A stretch of DNA of 7,577 nt from JAKAQB01 sp035702855 (GTDB lineage Bacteria > Actinomycetota > Acidimicrobiia > Acidimicrobiales > Palsa-688): the NCBI GenBank assembly GCA_035702855.1, contig DASSZM010000245.1, forward strand, positions 1-7,577, read 5' to 3'. Below the pieces are notes generated by a model. That model was not told the origin of the DNA and did not search any database. It saw only the letters and a list, made by a program, of their open reading frames with translations. A program made the translations under genes and the position numbers. Below, in pieces: positions 1 through 5,478 of the stretch (position 1 is the stretch's first letter; every line of letters starts with the position of its first letter).

Positions 1-498
1 GTGGCCGTGGGCCTCTTCCTGCCGCTCGCGATCATCCCGCTGTTCATCGAGGCGCGGATGCTCGACCTCTGGAACAACCGGATCGGCTACATCATCCTGC
101 ACATCGAGCCCGGCATCCCGCTGGGCGTGGTGCTCCTGACGGCCTCGATCGCCTCGGTGCCCCTCGAGCTCGACGAGGCGGCGTTCATGGACGGCGCCGG
201 CTACCTGCGGTACCTGTGGTCGGTGGTCGTACCGCTGATCCGCCCCGGGCTGCTGATCACCTTCCTCTACGGCCTGCTCGGCGTCTGGAACGACATCATT
301 GGACCGGTCGTCTTGTTGTCGAACCCCAGCCTGTTCCCCATCACCCGCGGCATCTACGAGTTCTACGGCGCCAACCAGAGCCAGTGGACCCTCCTGGCCG
401 CCGCCATCGTCGTGGCCAGCCTGCCGCTCGTGATCCTGTTCTCGCTCACGCAGCGGCAACTGATCCGGGCGGCGGTTGCCGGCTCGGTGAAGGGGTGA
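1..498 (+). CDS. Carbohydrate ABC transporter permease, MalG type (5'-truncated by window edge)
   Basis: This is the C-terminal 165 residues of a binding-protein-dependent ABC permease that forms part of the membrane channel for a sugar-type substrate. The reading frame is open from base 1. Family members are usually about 270-300 residues, so the GTG at base 1 is probably internal and the true start lies upstream. The cytoplasmic EAA loop that docks on the ATPase is clear: E59-A-A then G65, ending in VVPLIRP at 76-82. Hydrophobic segments lie near residues 1-18, 29-52, 83-106 and 129-150. The tail QRQLIRAAVAGSVKG matches the usual MalG-family C terminus (QR-x-L-x-x-G-x-VKG). The stop overlaps the next start by four bases (495-498). 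MalG-like permeases carry many sugars, so the substrate cannot be read from the sequence. The downstream genes suggest MurNAc, GlcNAc or a muropeptide (inference). Confidence 0.93.
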   Translation: MAVGLFLPLAIIPLFIEARMLDLWNNRIGYIILHIEPGIPLGVVLLTASIASVPLELDEAAFMDGAGYLRYLWSVVVPLIRPGLLITFLYGLLGVWNDIIGPVVLLSNPSLFPITRGIYEFYGANQSQWTLLAAAIVVASLPLVILFSLTQRQLIRAAVAGSVKG

Positions 499-1280
499 CC
501 CCTCCCCTCATCGCCGTCGCCGCCGTCGACGTCGCCACCGGGCGGGTCGTCCTCGACCACCAGGCCGACGTCGCCTGTTATGCCGCCAGCACCCTGAAGG
601 TCGCCATCCTCGTGGCACTGCACCGGGCGGCCGATCGGGGGAGGTTGTCGCTCGACCAGCAGGTCCCGCTGGCGACGAGCTGGCCCGCTGCCGGCGGCGG
701 CGACTTCGCGCTCGTGCCCGACGACGACGACCCCCAGCTGGCCTCTTGCGCCGGGAAACACGTGCCGGTCCGGGATCTGGCCGAGCACATGATCACCCGC
801 TCGAGCAACGTCGCCGCCAACGTCGTGCTCGACCTGCTCGGTTTCGAAGCGGTTGCGGCGGCGATCGGCGCTGTCGAGGCAACCGGTTGCCGGCTGCGCC
901 ACCATTTCGGCGACCGGCGGGCGCGTGCTGCCGGCCCGGCCAACACCGCGACCGCTGCGGGGCTGGCCGCCCTCGCCGCGGCCGTCGGCGGGGGTCGTGC
1001 CGCCACACCGGACGCCTGTCGGGAGATGCTCGGCGTGCTCGCCCGCCAGGAGCAGCGCGACCTGATCCCGGCCGCCCTTCCTCCCGGTCCCCGCTGCGCC
1101 AACAAGACGGGGTGGGCCGAAGAGGTCCTCCACGACGTCGCCGTCGTGTGCGCGCCGGGCATCCCGCCGTACGCCCTGGCCATCTGCACGAGCGGCTTCG
1201 CCGACCCGGAGGAGGCCGGAGCCCGCCTGCGCGCCGCCGCCGCGCGCGCCCACGCCATCATCTCGGGCGGCACGCCGTGA
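495..1280 (+). CDS. Class A beta-lactamase-fold serine hydrolase, apparently cytoplasmic
   Basis: A 261-residue serine hydrolase of the class A beta-lactamase/PBP-like fold (Beta-lactamase2 type). The catalytic triad of motifs is in order and correctly spaced: S32-T-L-K35 (nucleophile Ser and Lys), S103-S-N105 and K204-T-G206. The stretch PANTATAAGLAALAAAV (148-164) corresponds to the conserved N-x-x-T-x-x-x-L region. No E-x-x-L-N motif, the general base of true class A beta-lactamases, is seen, so antibiotic resistance is not the likely role. I chose GTG 495 because it overlaps the permease stop (GTGA), has GGTGA four bases upstream, and the homologous sequence begins immediately after it; the frame upstream lies inside the permease gene. 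From this start there is no signal peptide: the strand PPLIAVAAVDVATG is already fold core. The protein therefore probably acts in the cytosol, perhaps as a peptidase or amidase on imported muropeptides (inference from neighbours). The exact substrate is unknown. Confidence 0.85.
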   Translation: MTPPLIAVAAVDVATGRVVLDHQADVACYAASTLKVAILVALHRAADRGRLSLDQQVPLATSWPAAGGGDFALVPDDDDPQLASCAGKHVPVRDLAEHMITRSSNVAANVVLDLLGFEAVAAAIGAVEATGCRLRHHFGDRRARAAGPANTATAAGLAALAAAVGGGRAATPDACREMLGVLARQEQRDLIPAALPPGPRCANKTGWAEEVLHDVAVVCAPGIPPYALAICTSGFADPEEAGARLRAAAARAHAIISGGTP

Positions 1281-2344
1281 GCCCGCCGGCGGTCGCCGCC
1301 ATCGTCGCCCGCCGCCGCGAAGGCGCCCTCCGCGGCACCTTCGTGACCGCCCTCCGCTCGGCCGACACGGTCGCGTCGGTCCTCGTCGAAGTCCGCACCT
1401 CCGACGGTGCGCGCGCCTGGGGCGAGGCGACCCCGGTCCGGGCGGTCACCGGGGAGACCATCGCCTCGGTCGAGGAGACGCTCGGCCGGCTGATCCCCCG
1501 CGTGGTCGGCCTCGACGCCGACGACCTCGACGCCGGCCTCGACGCCGTCCACGCCGACACCGGCGACCCCTCCGCGCACGCCGCCCTCGACCTCGCACTG
1601 CACGACCTGGCGGCGCGCCGGCGTGGGATCAGCCTCCGCCGGCTGCTCGGGGTCGACGACACCCGGACGGCGGTCGCCACCGACGTCACGATCAGCGCCG
1701 GCGACCCGGCGGTGATGGCGGAGGCGGCCCGGGCGTGCAGCGCCGAGGGCTTCGACGTGCTCAAGCTCAAGGTGGGCGACGGCCGGGCGGACGACGTCGA
1801 GCGGGTCGCTGCCGTCGCTGCGGCGGCCCCCGCCGCCCGGCTCCGCCTCGACGCCAACCAGGGCTGGGATGTCGGCGGGGCCCTCGCCCTCCTCGACACG
1901 CTCGCCGCCCGGGGAGTCGCGATCGAACTGCTCGAGCAGCCGGTCCCCGCCGACGACCTGGCCGCCCTGGCCGCCGTCACGAGCCGGACCGAGGTCCCGG
2001 TGCTCGCCGACGAGGCCGTCTACACCGCCGGGGACGTGGAACGGGTTGCCGCCGCCGGGGCCGCCGACCTCGTCAACCTGAAGCTGATGAAATGCGGCGG
2101 GCTGCGCCCCGCCCGGCTCGCCGCCGACACCGCCGAAGCGGCCGGGCTCGGGTGGCTGATCGGCTGCATGATGGAGCGGGCCCCGGGCGTCGTGGCCGCC
2201 GCCAGCCTGGCCGCCCGAAGCGGGCCGGGACCGGTGCACGACCTCGACGCCGCCTGGTGGCAGGCTCCGGCCGAGTTGTCGTACCGCGACGGGCACGTCC
2301 ACCTCCCCGTCGGGCCGGGCATCGGGCCCACAACCCTGCCGTGA
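1277..2344 (+). CDS. Dipeptide epimerase, L-Ala-D/L-Glu epimerase type (enolase superfamily)
   Basis: A 355-residue member of the muconate-lactonizing subgroup of the enolase superfamily. All key positions are present: K163-L-K165 (catalytic Lys pair, second strand), metal ligands D192 (LDANQGW), E220 (LLEQPV) and D245 (LADEAV), and catalytic K269 in NLKLMKCGG. Substrate-specificity positions also match what I recall of the characterised Bacillus YkfB enzyme: R27 in TALR, which in that enzyme contacts the Glu side chain, and the C-terminal D322-L-D324 pair, which binds the dipeptide amino group. GCMMER (296-301) matches the family G-S/C-M-x-E motif. The expected reaction is L-Ala-D-Glu to L-Ala-L-Glu, the step that returns murein peptide to ordinary amino-acid metabolism. 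The GTG start overlaps the preceding stop by four bases; its ribosome site is weak (GGGCGG at 1265-1270), consistent with translational coupling. Length is normal. The family call is firm. Exact dipeptide preference is inferred, since relatives accept other L-Ala-X dipeptides. Confidence 0.93.
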   Translation: MSPPAVAAIVARRREGALRGTFVTALRSADTVASVLVEVRTSDGARAWGEATPVRAVTGETIASVEETLGRLIPRVVGLDADDLDAGLDAVHADTGDPSAHAALDLALHDLAARRRGISLRRLLGVDDTRTAVATDVTISAGDPAVMAEAARACSAEGFDVLKLKVGDGRADDVERVAAVAAAAPAARLRLDANQGWDVGGALALLDTLAARGVAIELLEQPVPADDLAALAAVTSRTEVPVLADEAVYTAGDVERVAAAGAADLVNLKLMKCGGLRPARLAADTAEAAGLGWLIGCMMERAPGVVAAASLAARSGPGPVHDLDAAWWQAPAELSYRDGHVHLPVGPGIGPTTLP

Positions 2345-3264
2345 CCGGCACCCAGCGGACCCGCGGCGAGACCCCGGCGCTGCCCCCCGGCACCAGCCTG
2401 GCGCCCGGTGTCCTACCGCCCGGGCGCCTGCTCGGCATCGACGCCGGCGGGAGCGCCACTCGCGTCGCCGTGGCCGAGGGTGGGCAGGTGGTCTCCTGGT
2501 CCGAGACAACCCCCATGAACGCCCTCCTGACCCCCGACGTGCCCGACCGGCTCGCCGAGTTGGCGCTCGCCGCCGGGGCGGCGGCGGTCGGCGTCGGCCT
2601 GCCCGGGATCCGTACCGAGGTCGCCGGCGCTGAGCTCGCCGCCCTGGTCGGAGCTCGCTGCGGCTGCCGGGTCAGTGTGGTGCCGGACGCCGAGGTGGCC
2701 CGTCTCGGCGCCTTTCTCGGTGAGCCCGGCGTCATCGTCGCCGCCGGCACCGGGTCGGTCGCCGTCGGCTGGGACGGGGTCCGCACCGCCCGCGCCGGCG
2801 GGCACGGCTACCTCTTCGGTGACGACGGTGGCGCCTACTGGATCGGCCGCGAGGCCGCCCGGTCGGTGCTGCGCTGGCAGGACGGCGCGGGCGGCTCCCC
2901 CGCGCTCGCTGCCGCCATCCTCGACGCCGTCGGTGGTGACGCCGAAGACCTCGTGCGGCACGCACACCGCCATCCGGGCGACCGCTCGTTGCTCGCCGGT
3001 CTCGCCCCGGTTATCACCGCCCTGGCCGGCACCGACGACGAGGCCGCTCGCATCAGCCGCGAGGCCGCCGGGCACCTGGCGGCGCTGGCGTCCACGGTGT
3101 GCCGACGGCTCGGTCCACTGCCCGTCGCCGGCGTGGGCGGGGTGCTGGCCGCCGCTCCCGTCTGGGGTCCCTTCGCCGCCGCCAGCGGGGCCGGACGCCC
3201 GATGGCTCCGCCGGCCGTCGGCGCGCTCCTGCTCGCCGCCCGCACCCACGAGGAGCTCCGATGA
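2341..3264 (+). CDS. BadF/BadG/BcrA-type sugar kinase (GlcNAc/MurNAc kinase candidate)
   Basis: A 307-residue ASKHA-fold kinase. The phosphate-1 motif is G32-I-D-A-G-G-S-A-T-R41. P115-D116-A-E occupies the place of the catalytic Asp. The phosphate-2 motif is AGTGS at 135-139. The BadF signature GDDGGAYWIGRE is at 160-171, and the adenosine motif GVGGV is at 264-268. In this family these belong to N-acetylglucosamine kinases and to MurK of Clostridium acetobutylicum, which phosphorylates both GlcNAc and MurNAc at O6. A kinase is needed when the sugar arrives through an ABC transporter rather than a phosphotransferase system, which fits the permease upstream. The GTG start lies in a GTGA overlap with the epimerase stop and has no clear ribosome site, so translation probably depends on coupling. 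It gives an odd Pro/Gly/Thr-rich lead of about 29 residues before the first strand; no other ATG, GTG or TTG occurs in frame there. Whether the substrate is GlcNAc, MurNAc or another amino sugar is not settled. Confidence 0.88.
   Translation: MTGTQRTRGETPALPPGTSLAPGVLPPGRLLGIDAGGSATRVAVAEGGQVVSWSETTPMNALLTPDVPDRLAELALAAGAAAVGVGLPGIRTEVAGAELAALVGARCGCRVSVVPDAEVARLGAFLGEPGVIVAAGTGSVAVGWDGVRTARAGGHGYLFGDDGGAYWIGREAARSVLRWQDGAGGSPALAAAILDAVGGDAEDLVRHAHRHPGDRSLLAGLAPVITALAGTDDEAARISREAAGHLAALASTVCRRLGPLPVAGVGGVLAAAPVWGPFAAASGAGRPMAPPAVGALLLAARTHEELR
3250..3256 (+). promoter_or_regulatory. Strong ribosome binding site for the YbbE/AmiE-like hydrolase
   Basis: GAGGAGC lies inside the end of the kinase gene, with five bases between AGGAG and the ATG at 3261. 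It is the only clear consensus-like Shine-Dalgarno among the operon's internal junctions and supports the ATG start. The last gene may therefore be translated more strongly than the weakly led epimerase and kinase. Confidence 0.75.
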
Positions 3265-4307
3265 CCGACGCCGTCGCCGTGTTGCTGCAGCGCGCCGTCG
3301 CCGCAGGCGACGTGCCCGGTGCCGTCGCCATCGCCGGAGGTCCCGCCACGCCGGCGCGACGCTGGGTCGCCGGGTGCGCCGACACGACACCGGGCGCTGC
3401 CCGACCGACCACGATCGGCACCCGCTTCGATCTCGCCTCGCTGACCAAGGTCGTGGCCACGACGGTCCTGGTGCTCGGGCTGGTTGCCGAGGAGCGGCTC
3501 GCTCTGGGCGACCCGATCGCCCGGAGGCTGCCGGGCGCCGCCGGGGGCCATCCGGGCGTGACCGTCGAGCGGCTCCTGACCCACACCGCCGGCCTCCCGG
3601 CGACGGTGCGGCTCTGGGAGGAGCACGCCACGCCGGAGGCGGGGCGCCGGGCCGTCCGGGAGTTGGCGCCCGTCGCCGAGCCCGGCACCGCCGTGGCTTA
3701 CTCCGACGTCGGCTTCATGCTCCTCGGGCAGCTCGTCGAGGCGGTGCTCGGCTGCCGCCTGCCCGACGCCTTCCGCCGGCGCGTGGCCGAGCCCCTGGCC
3801 CTGGCGGCGACAGGGTTCGGCCCCGTCGCCGCCGAGCGTGCCGCCGCCACCGAGTTGCGGCCCGACGGCACCCCCTGGGTCGGGACGGTCCACGACGAGA
3901 ATGCCCGCTTCCTCGGGGGCGCCGCCGGCCACGCCGGACTGTTTGCCACCGCCGCCGACCTCGCCCGCTTCTGCTCCTGGTGGGCAGGTGAGGCCGACGG
4001 CCCGGTACCGGCTGCGCTACGGCGCGCAGCCGAGCGCTGCCGGACCGAGGGGCTGGACGGCCGCCGGGGGCTCGGGTGGGTCTGCCGTGGAGACCGCTTC
4101 GACGTGTTGGAGGGCTGGCCCGCCACCGCCGTCTGCCACACCGGCTTCACCGGCACGAGCCTCGCCGTCGACCCGGCCGGCGGCCGGTGGGTGGTGCTGC
4201 TCACCAACGCCGTGCACTTCGGGCGACGCAGCGAACCGATCCGGGCGCTGCGCCGCTCCCTGCACGCCGCCCTCTCCCCGGACGCCGGCAGGTCGCTGCC
4301 CTCCTGA
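3261..4307 (+). CDS. Class C beta-lactamase-fold serine hydrolase, YbbE/AmiE-like, no signal peptide
   Basis: A 348-residue serine hydrolase of the Beta-lactamase (class C/PBP) family. S60-L-T-K63 is the nucleophile motif, LLTHTAGLP (105-113) is the family landmark, Y147-S-D149 is the Tyr motif, and H294-T-G-F-T-G-T-S301 takes the place of K/H-T-G. VHDENA (211-216) followed by GHAGLFATA (224-232) is typical of the subgroup containing Bacillus subtilis YbbE/AmiE. That protein lies in the mur-nag cell-wall recycling cluster and is described as an N-acetylmuramoyl-L-alanine amidase. The Bacillus protein is exported. Here the ATG at 3261 leads straight into the first helix (AVAVLLQRAVAAGDVPGAV), with no signal peptide or lipobox, so a cytoplasmic enzyme is likely. 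The start is well supported: ATGA overlap with the kinase stop and an AGGAG ribosome site. Last gene of the operon, it probably cleaves peptide from imported MurNAc-peptide (inference). A generic esterase cannot be excluded. Confidence 0.9.
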   Translation: MTDAVAVLLQRAVAAGDVPGAVAIAGGPATPARRWVAGCADTTPGAARPTTIGTRFDLASLTKVVATTVLVLGLVAEERLALGDPIARRLPGAAGGHPGVTVERLLTHTAGLPATVRLWEEHATPEAGRRAVRELAPVAEPGTAVAYSDVGFMLLGQLVEAVLGCRLPDAFRRRVAEPLALAATGFGPVAAERAAATELRPDGTPWVGTVHDENARFLGGAAGHAGLFATAADLARFCSWWAGEADGPVPAALRRAAERCRTEGLDGRRGLGWVCRGDRFDVLEGWPATAVCHTGFTGTSLAVDPAGGRWVVLLTNAVHFGRRSEPIRALRRSLHAALSPDAGRSLPS

Positions 4308-4322
4308 GTCCAGAGGGCGGCG
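4294..4322. terminator. Hairpin between convergent operon and regulator gene, possible terminator
   Basis: Bases 4294-4303 pair with 4313-4322 around a nine-base loop (CTGAGTCCA). In the plus-strand transcript this gives a ten-pair GC-rich stem with a single U-G wobble. The loop contains the TGA stop of the hydrolase gene (4305-4307). In the minus-strand transcript the wobble becomes an A/C mismatch, leaving six plus three pairs. The regulator gene ends at 4335, so the hairpin occupies most of the 27-base gap between the two stops. No T-run follows on either strand, so intrinsic termination of the classical kind is not shown. It may act as a T-less terminator or as a 3'-end stabiliser. Confidence 0.5.
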
Positions 4323-4334
4323 CCGCGAGAGCAG

Positions 4335-5222
4335 CTAGCGGCGGGACCGGTGCCGCGAGCGCACCGAGGCCCGCGTGCGATCGAGGGCGTCCACCGTGGT
4401 GGCGTACCGCTGCTGGGCGACGCCGAGGAACAGGCAGTCGACCACCGTCAGGGCGGCGATGCGGCTGGCCATGGCCGCCGACCGCAGGCTCGTCTCCGAC
4501 ACCGAGGTCCGCAGGACGTGGTCGGCGACCCGGACGATCGGCGAACGCTCGAAGTTGGTGACCGCCACCGTCCGCGCCCCCACCTCCCGGGCCTGCGCCA
4601 ATGCATCGATGGTGTCGATGGTGGTGCCCGAGTGGCTGAAGCCGATGGCGACGTCCACCGGCCCGAGGTTGGCAGCGGACGGGAGCGCCATGTGGGGATC
4701 GCTCCAGGCGTACGCGGTGAGCCCGATGCGGTGCAGCTTCTGCTGGAGGTCGAGCGCCACGTAGCCGCTCGCCGCGACGCCGTACACGTCCACGTGACGG
4801 GCGGCCACCACGGCGGCCACCACCGCCTCGAGCTCGGCGGTGTCGAGGTTGGCCACGGTCTCGGTGATCGCCCGGGCGTGGGTGGCACCGATCTTGGCGA
4901 CGACGGCGGGCACGTCGTCGTCGGGACTGATGTCCGGTGAGCGGGGCATCCCCTGATCGAGCCCAGAGCGACCGGCGGCGGTCGCCAAGGCGATCCGCAG
5001 GTTGGGGTAGCTACCGACCCCGATGGACCGGCACAGCCGGATGACCGTCGTCTCGGAGGTGCTCGCCAGGCCCGCCAGGTCGGTGATGGTGAGCCGGGCT
5101 GCCCGGGCCGGGTCCTCGAGGATCACCCGCCCGACGCGCTGCTCCGACGGCGACAACGAAGGCAGGAGTGAGTCCAGCTGGGCGACGACCTCCCCGTCGT
5201 CGACCCGCGGCGCCGCGGTCAC
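4335..5222 (-). CDS. MurR/RpiR-family transcriptional regulator (HTH + SIS)
   Basis: A 295-residue RpiR-type regulator. The N-terminal HTH_6 domain (about residues 12-90) includes SPSEQRVGRVIL and a helix-turn-helix around 45-64, where TSETTVIRLCRSIG is typical of the recognition region. The SIS sugar-phosphate-binding domain spans about 120-260, with YGVAASGYVA (147-156) and FSHSGTT (195-201) as the phosphate-binding loops. Proteins of this type, such as MurR, usually bind a phosphosugar and control amino-sugar or cell-wall sugar genes; MurNAc-6-phosphate is the natural guess here from the convergent operon (inference). I prefer the GTG at 5220-5222, with GGGGGTG five bases upstream. A GTG at 5271-5273 would add 17 residues (Gly, Pro and Arg-rich) that look non-coding, and its potential ribosome site abuts the start. 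The stop is TAG. The operator is not identifiable and may lie upstream of base 1 at the operon promoter. Confidence 0.93.
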   Translation of the reverse strand: MTAAPRVDDGEVVAQLDSLLPSLSPSEQRVGRVILEDPARAARLTITDLAGLASTSETTVIRLCRSIGVGSYPNLRIALATAAGRSGLDQGMPRSPDISPDDDVPAVVAKIGATHARAITETVANLDTAELEAVVAAVVAARHVDVYGVAASGYVALDLQQKLHRIGLTAYAWSDPHMALPSAANLGPVDVAIGFSHSGTTIDTIDALAQAREVGARTVAVTNFERSPIVRVADHVLRTSVSETSLRSAAMASRIAALTVVDCLFLGVAQQRYATTVDALDRTRASVRSRHRSRR

Positions 5223-5334
5223 CGGCGCACCCCCGCCACGGGGACCGGCCGGCCACGGCCGCCCCCGGCCCACCTCCGCCGCCGCCCCGCCGTCCCGGCG
5301 CGACGCTGCGCGCGTCCGTGCACGGCATCTCCCA

Positions 5335-5353
5335 CCCCCCGATCCATGGGGGG
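5335..5353. repeat. C6/G6 inverted repeat in the regulator leader
   Basis: Six C bases (5335-5340) face six G bases (5348-5353, within a run of seven) across a seven-base spacer GATCCAT. The result is a perfect six-pair all-GC stem in RNA of either strand. It lies about 110 bases upstream of the regulator start and about 125 bases beyond the end of the CoA-transferase-like gene. It could be a late terminator for that gene, a 5' leader structure for the regulator, or chance in GC-rich DNA. Confidence 0.45.
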
Positions 5354-5390
5354 GACGCTACCGGCCGGGGCGACCCGCTCGCCGCCGGCC

Positions 5391-5408
5391 GCGGGTGCGG
5401 GTGCGGGG
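5391..5408. repeat. Short GCGGGT tandem repeat (three units, last imperfect)
   Basis: Three consecutive six-base units, GCGGGT, GCGGGT and GCGGGG, sit in the intergenic region. Together with the G-run at 5348-5354 and the GGGG at 5367-5370 they make a guanine-rich plus strand. No function is evident. A simple replication-slippage repeat is the most economical reading. Confidence 0.5.
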
Positions 5409-5463
5409 AACGTCGAGCAGTGACAGTGGAAGTCGATGGTACGGAGGCTAGCGACGTCGAGGG

Positions 5464-5478
5464 CCCGCCGTTTGCGGG
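5464..5478 (-). terminator. Small hairpin at the 3' end of the CoA-transferase-like gene
   Basis: Bases 5464-5468 (CCCGC) pair with 5474-5478 (GCGGG) around a five-base loop, immediately after the TGA stop of the gene (5479-5481). In the minus-strand transcript an A/C mismatch is followed by one further pair (5462/5480). No T-run follows. It may contribute to 3'-end formation, but a five-pair stem is modest in DNA this GC-rich. Confidence 0.3.

Larger units (their letters stand above)
5223..5478. other. Intergenic region between CoA-transferase-like gene and regulator gene
   Basis: These 256 bases separate the end of the CoA-transferase-like gene from the start of the regulator, both on the minus strand. 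I see no gene with a start codon, ribosome site and credible protein. The region must carry the regulator's promoter or leader unless it is read through from upstream. It contains a ten-base palindrome CCGTGCACGG (5316-5325), a C6/G6 inverted repeat (5335-5353) and a GCGGGT tandem repeat (5391-5408). A TACCAT box (minus strand, 5436-5441) resembles a -10 hexamer but has no convincing -35 partner. Confidence 0.5.

Noticed and set aside
495..1280. Calling the class A-type hydrolase an antibiotic-resistance beta-lactamase
   Set aside because: It lacks the E-x-x-L-N motif and a signal peptide, and it sits in an operon of transport and murein-peptide genes.
578..2509. A 643-codon open frame on the minus strand opposite the hydrolase and epimerase genes, and similar long antisense frames elsewhere
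   Set aside because: The translations are dominated by Arg, Gly, Pro and Ala with no recognisable domain. They lie opposite genes with complete catalytic motifs. Long antisense frames are expected in DNA with such high third-position GC.
3699..3707. YSD instead of the YxN motif in the class C-type hydrolase, considered as an active-site defect
   Set aside because: Y-S-D is, to my knowledge, common in the YbbE/AmiE-like subgroup, and the other motifs are intact, so this is not unusual.
5436..5441. TACCAT on the minus strand as a -10 box for the regulator
   Set aside because: No -35-like hexamer occurs at a suitable distance, and a TAnnnT hexamer alone is too weak as evidence.
5219..5450. A minus-strand frame containing TIDFHCHCSTF, which resembles the N terminus of a metal-dependent amidohydrolase, and whose stop overlaps the regulator start
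   Set aside because: There is no start codon near the motif, and the sequence after it is Arg/Gly/Pro-rich without further family motifs. The GTGA overlap is automatic for any GTG start followed by A. It is either chance or a remnant too short to support.
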